Source: Acidobacteriaceae bacterium
GTDB taxonomy: Bacteria; Acidobacteriota; Terriglobia; Terriglobales; Acidobacteriaceae
Direction: 5' to 3'
Assembly: GCA_003132825.1 (NCBI GenBank)
Contig: PKYX01000273.1
Span: forward strand, 1 to 6,305
DNA length: 6,305 bases
In this document: in pieces, positions 5,666-6,305 of the stretch
Numbering within the stretch: the first letter of the stretch is position 1
Layout: the number at the start of each line of letters is the position of its first letter
Position numbers and translations under genes: made by a program
Notes under the pieces: model-generated
Database searches by the model: none
Seen by the model: the letters and a program-made list of their open reading frames with translations, nothing else
Told to the model about the DNA's origin: nothing

Positions 5666-5682
5666 TCGATCCGGAGGATCGA
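5666..5682. repeat. 7-bp hairpin TCGATCC-GGA-GGATCGA
   Basis: A perfect 7-bp inverted repeat with a 3-nt loop. It reuses the GATCGA string of the neighbouring larger inverted repeat, so GATCGAG occurs at 5631 and 5677 and, inverted, at 5596-5602. No U-tract follows on either strand, so it does not look like an intrinsic terminator. Confidence 0.5.
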
Positions 5683-5845
5683 GGGCACGAACCCGGGTCA
5701 GAAATGGTTCAAGGTGCCGGCTGCTGCGGAATCCTCGCCCGGGTCCTGCCCGAATCGACGGCGGGTCATGGTTTGAGCGGGTGACCGAAATTTGGGCTCC
5801 CGCGTCCCAGTCCGACTGCCCAGTGCTCGGAATCCGAGCCGCGGC

Positions 5846-5854
5846 TGATAAGAT
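5846..5854 (+). promoter_or_regulatory. Weak candidate -10 ahead of the secreted-protein gene
   Basis: TGA-TAAGAT resembles an extended -10 (TGN plus 4 of 6 matches to TATAAT), 19 nt before the ATG at 5874, with no recognisable -35. The gene needs a promoter or readthrough from the sigma operon, and this is the best local string, but support is thin. Confidence 0.22.
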
Positions 5855-5873
5855 GCTGCGTCGGAGGGCAGCC

Positions 5874-6305
5874 ATGCGATGGAGGAATGCGGTTCTGCTG
5901 CTGTTGGCTTCTGCGAGTACTCTGAACGCTCAGCAGTCTACGCGCGGCGTCGGAGTCTATCCCGGCGATCCGAACGCCTACAACGGCGCGGAGCTCAAGC
6001 CGGACACCGAAACCTATCGCAATCTTGCACTGCACCGCCCGGCATACGCTTCAAGCAGTTACGACTACAATCTGACGGCCCAGTTGGTAACGGATGGGAT
6101 CAGAGATACCCGGTCGCCACAATGGGTCTCGACTGCAACCAGCGAAAAGGGCACGCTGCCCAGAAATCTGCGCGAGCATCCGATCGACGACAATCCCGTC
6201 TCGAGTGTGGATTTGCCCGGAACGGGCGGCTGGGTTCAGGTCGAACTGGGAGGGACGGACCCGGCTCCCGAAGTCGACCGCGTGGACGTTTTCACGCTGG
6301 TCCAA
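5874..6305 (+). CDS. Secreted protein with N-terminal discoidin (F5/8 type C)-like domain, cut by window edge
   Basis: The plus strand is open from ATG 5874 to the right edge, exactly 144 codons with no stop, so only the N-terminus is seen. GGAGG lies 7 nt before the ATG, a strong ribosome binding site. Residues 1-19 (MRWRNAVLLLLASASTLNA) are a signal peptide with cleavage likely before QQ. After VGVYPGDPNAYNGAEL, residues 49-144 look like a discoidin/F5/8 type C carbohydrate-binding fold. The markers are RNLALHRPAYASSSYD (49-64), AQLVTDGI (69-76), W84 and the GGWVQVELGG segment (118-127), followed by VDRVDVFTLV. Such domains usually sit at the front of exported glycoside hydrolases or lectin-like proteins, and this YPGDP-plus-NLALHRPAY beginning resembles glycosidases I associate with Acidobacteriota. 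The catalytic part lies outside the window, so the enzyme class is not determined. Confidence 0.85.
   Translation, partial: MRWRNAVLLLLASASTLNAQQSTRGVGVYPGDPNAYNGAELKPDTETYRNLALHRPAYASSSYDYNLTAQLVTDGIRDTRSPQWVSTATSEKGTLPRNLREHPIDDNPVSSVDLPGTGGWVQVELGGTDPAPEVDRVDVFTLVQ

Larger units (their letters stand above)
5568..5873. other. 306-bp non-coding stretch between the sigma operon and the secreted-protein gene
   Basis: No plus-strand gene fits. The minus-strand frames here are Arg/Ser-rich and lack any ribosome binding site or recognisable domain. The stretch holds a run of inverted repeats (5571-5592, 5594-5640, 5666-5682), a 10-nt tandem repeat TCGCGCTCGA/TCGCGCTCGC (5591-5610) with a short CCTTTT after it, and a possible promoter plus a good ribosome binding site for the next gene near its right end. 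Confidence 0.6.

Noticed and set aside
5363..5875. 170-codon minus-strand open frame over the membrane protein and following gap
   Set aside because: Its product is Arg/Ser/Pro-rich without a domain. The plus-strand membrane protein has a proper ribosome binding site and operon position.
6051..6305. Minus-strand open frame at the right edge
   Set aside because: Antisense to the secreted discoidin-type protein, which has a signal peptide, a strong ribosome binding site and a recognisable domain.

Overview
This window comes from a GC-rich bacterial chromosome (roughly 60 % G+C by eye). The gene content and protein styles fit an Acidobacteriota-like soil bacterium. The pointers are an ECF-type sigma factor with a very conserved-looking body, an exported YtcJ-type amidohydrolase, a secreted discoidin-type protein and a linked tlyA-nadK pair. 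The phylum is an inference from resemblance and was not tested by a search. I see no mobile element, CRISPR array, rRNA or tRNA.

Layout. The left two thirds (1-4383) is read entirely on the minus strand. In transcription order it holds yebC (4383-3634), a strong intrinsic terminator, a 227-bp non-coding gap, tlyA (3406-2657), nadK (2583-1696) and an exported amidohydrolase (1664 to beyond the left edge). tlyA and nadK are neighbours in many bacteria, often near dxs and recN, which are not present here. The amidohydrolase starts 31 bp after nadK and looks like a lineage-specific addition to that transcription unit. Its frame is open over the whole 1-1664 interval without interruption.

The right third is read on the plus strand. 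An ECF-like sigma factor (4634-5218) is followed 10 bp later by a 112-aa two-helix membrane protein (5229-5567), which is a candidate regulator of that sigma factor. A 306-bp non-coding stretch with several hairpins follows. Then a secreted protein with a discoidin (F5/8 type C)-like domain starts at 5874 and runs off the right edge.

How the parts relate. yebC and the sigma gene diverge from a 250-bp region. It contains a nested set of inverted repeats (4530-4602) whose outer arms are TACAAT, a -10-like hexamer on each strand. TlyA (rRNA methylation), YebC (translation-associated) and NadK (NADP supply) are housekeeping functions. The sigma/membrane-protein pair is probably a small envelope- or stress-sensing module. 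Nothing here is a proven new system. The most promising leads are the sigma/membrane-protein pair with its His/Cys cluster and the symmetric divergent promoter in front of it.
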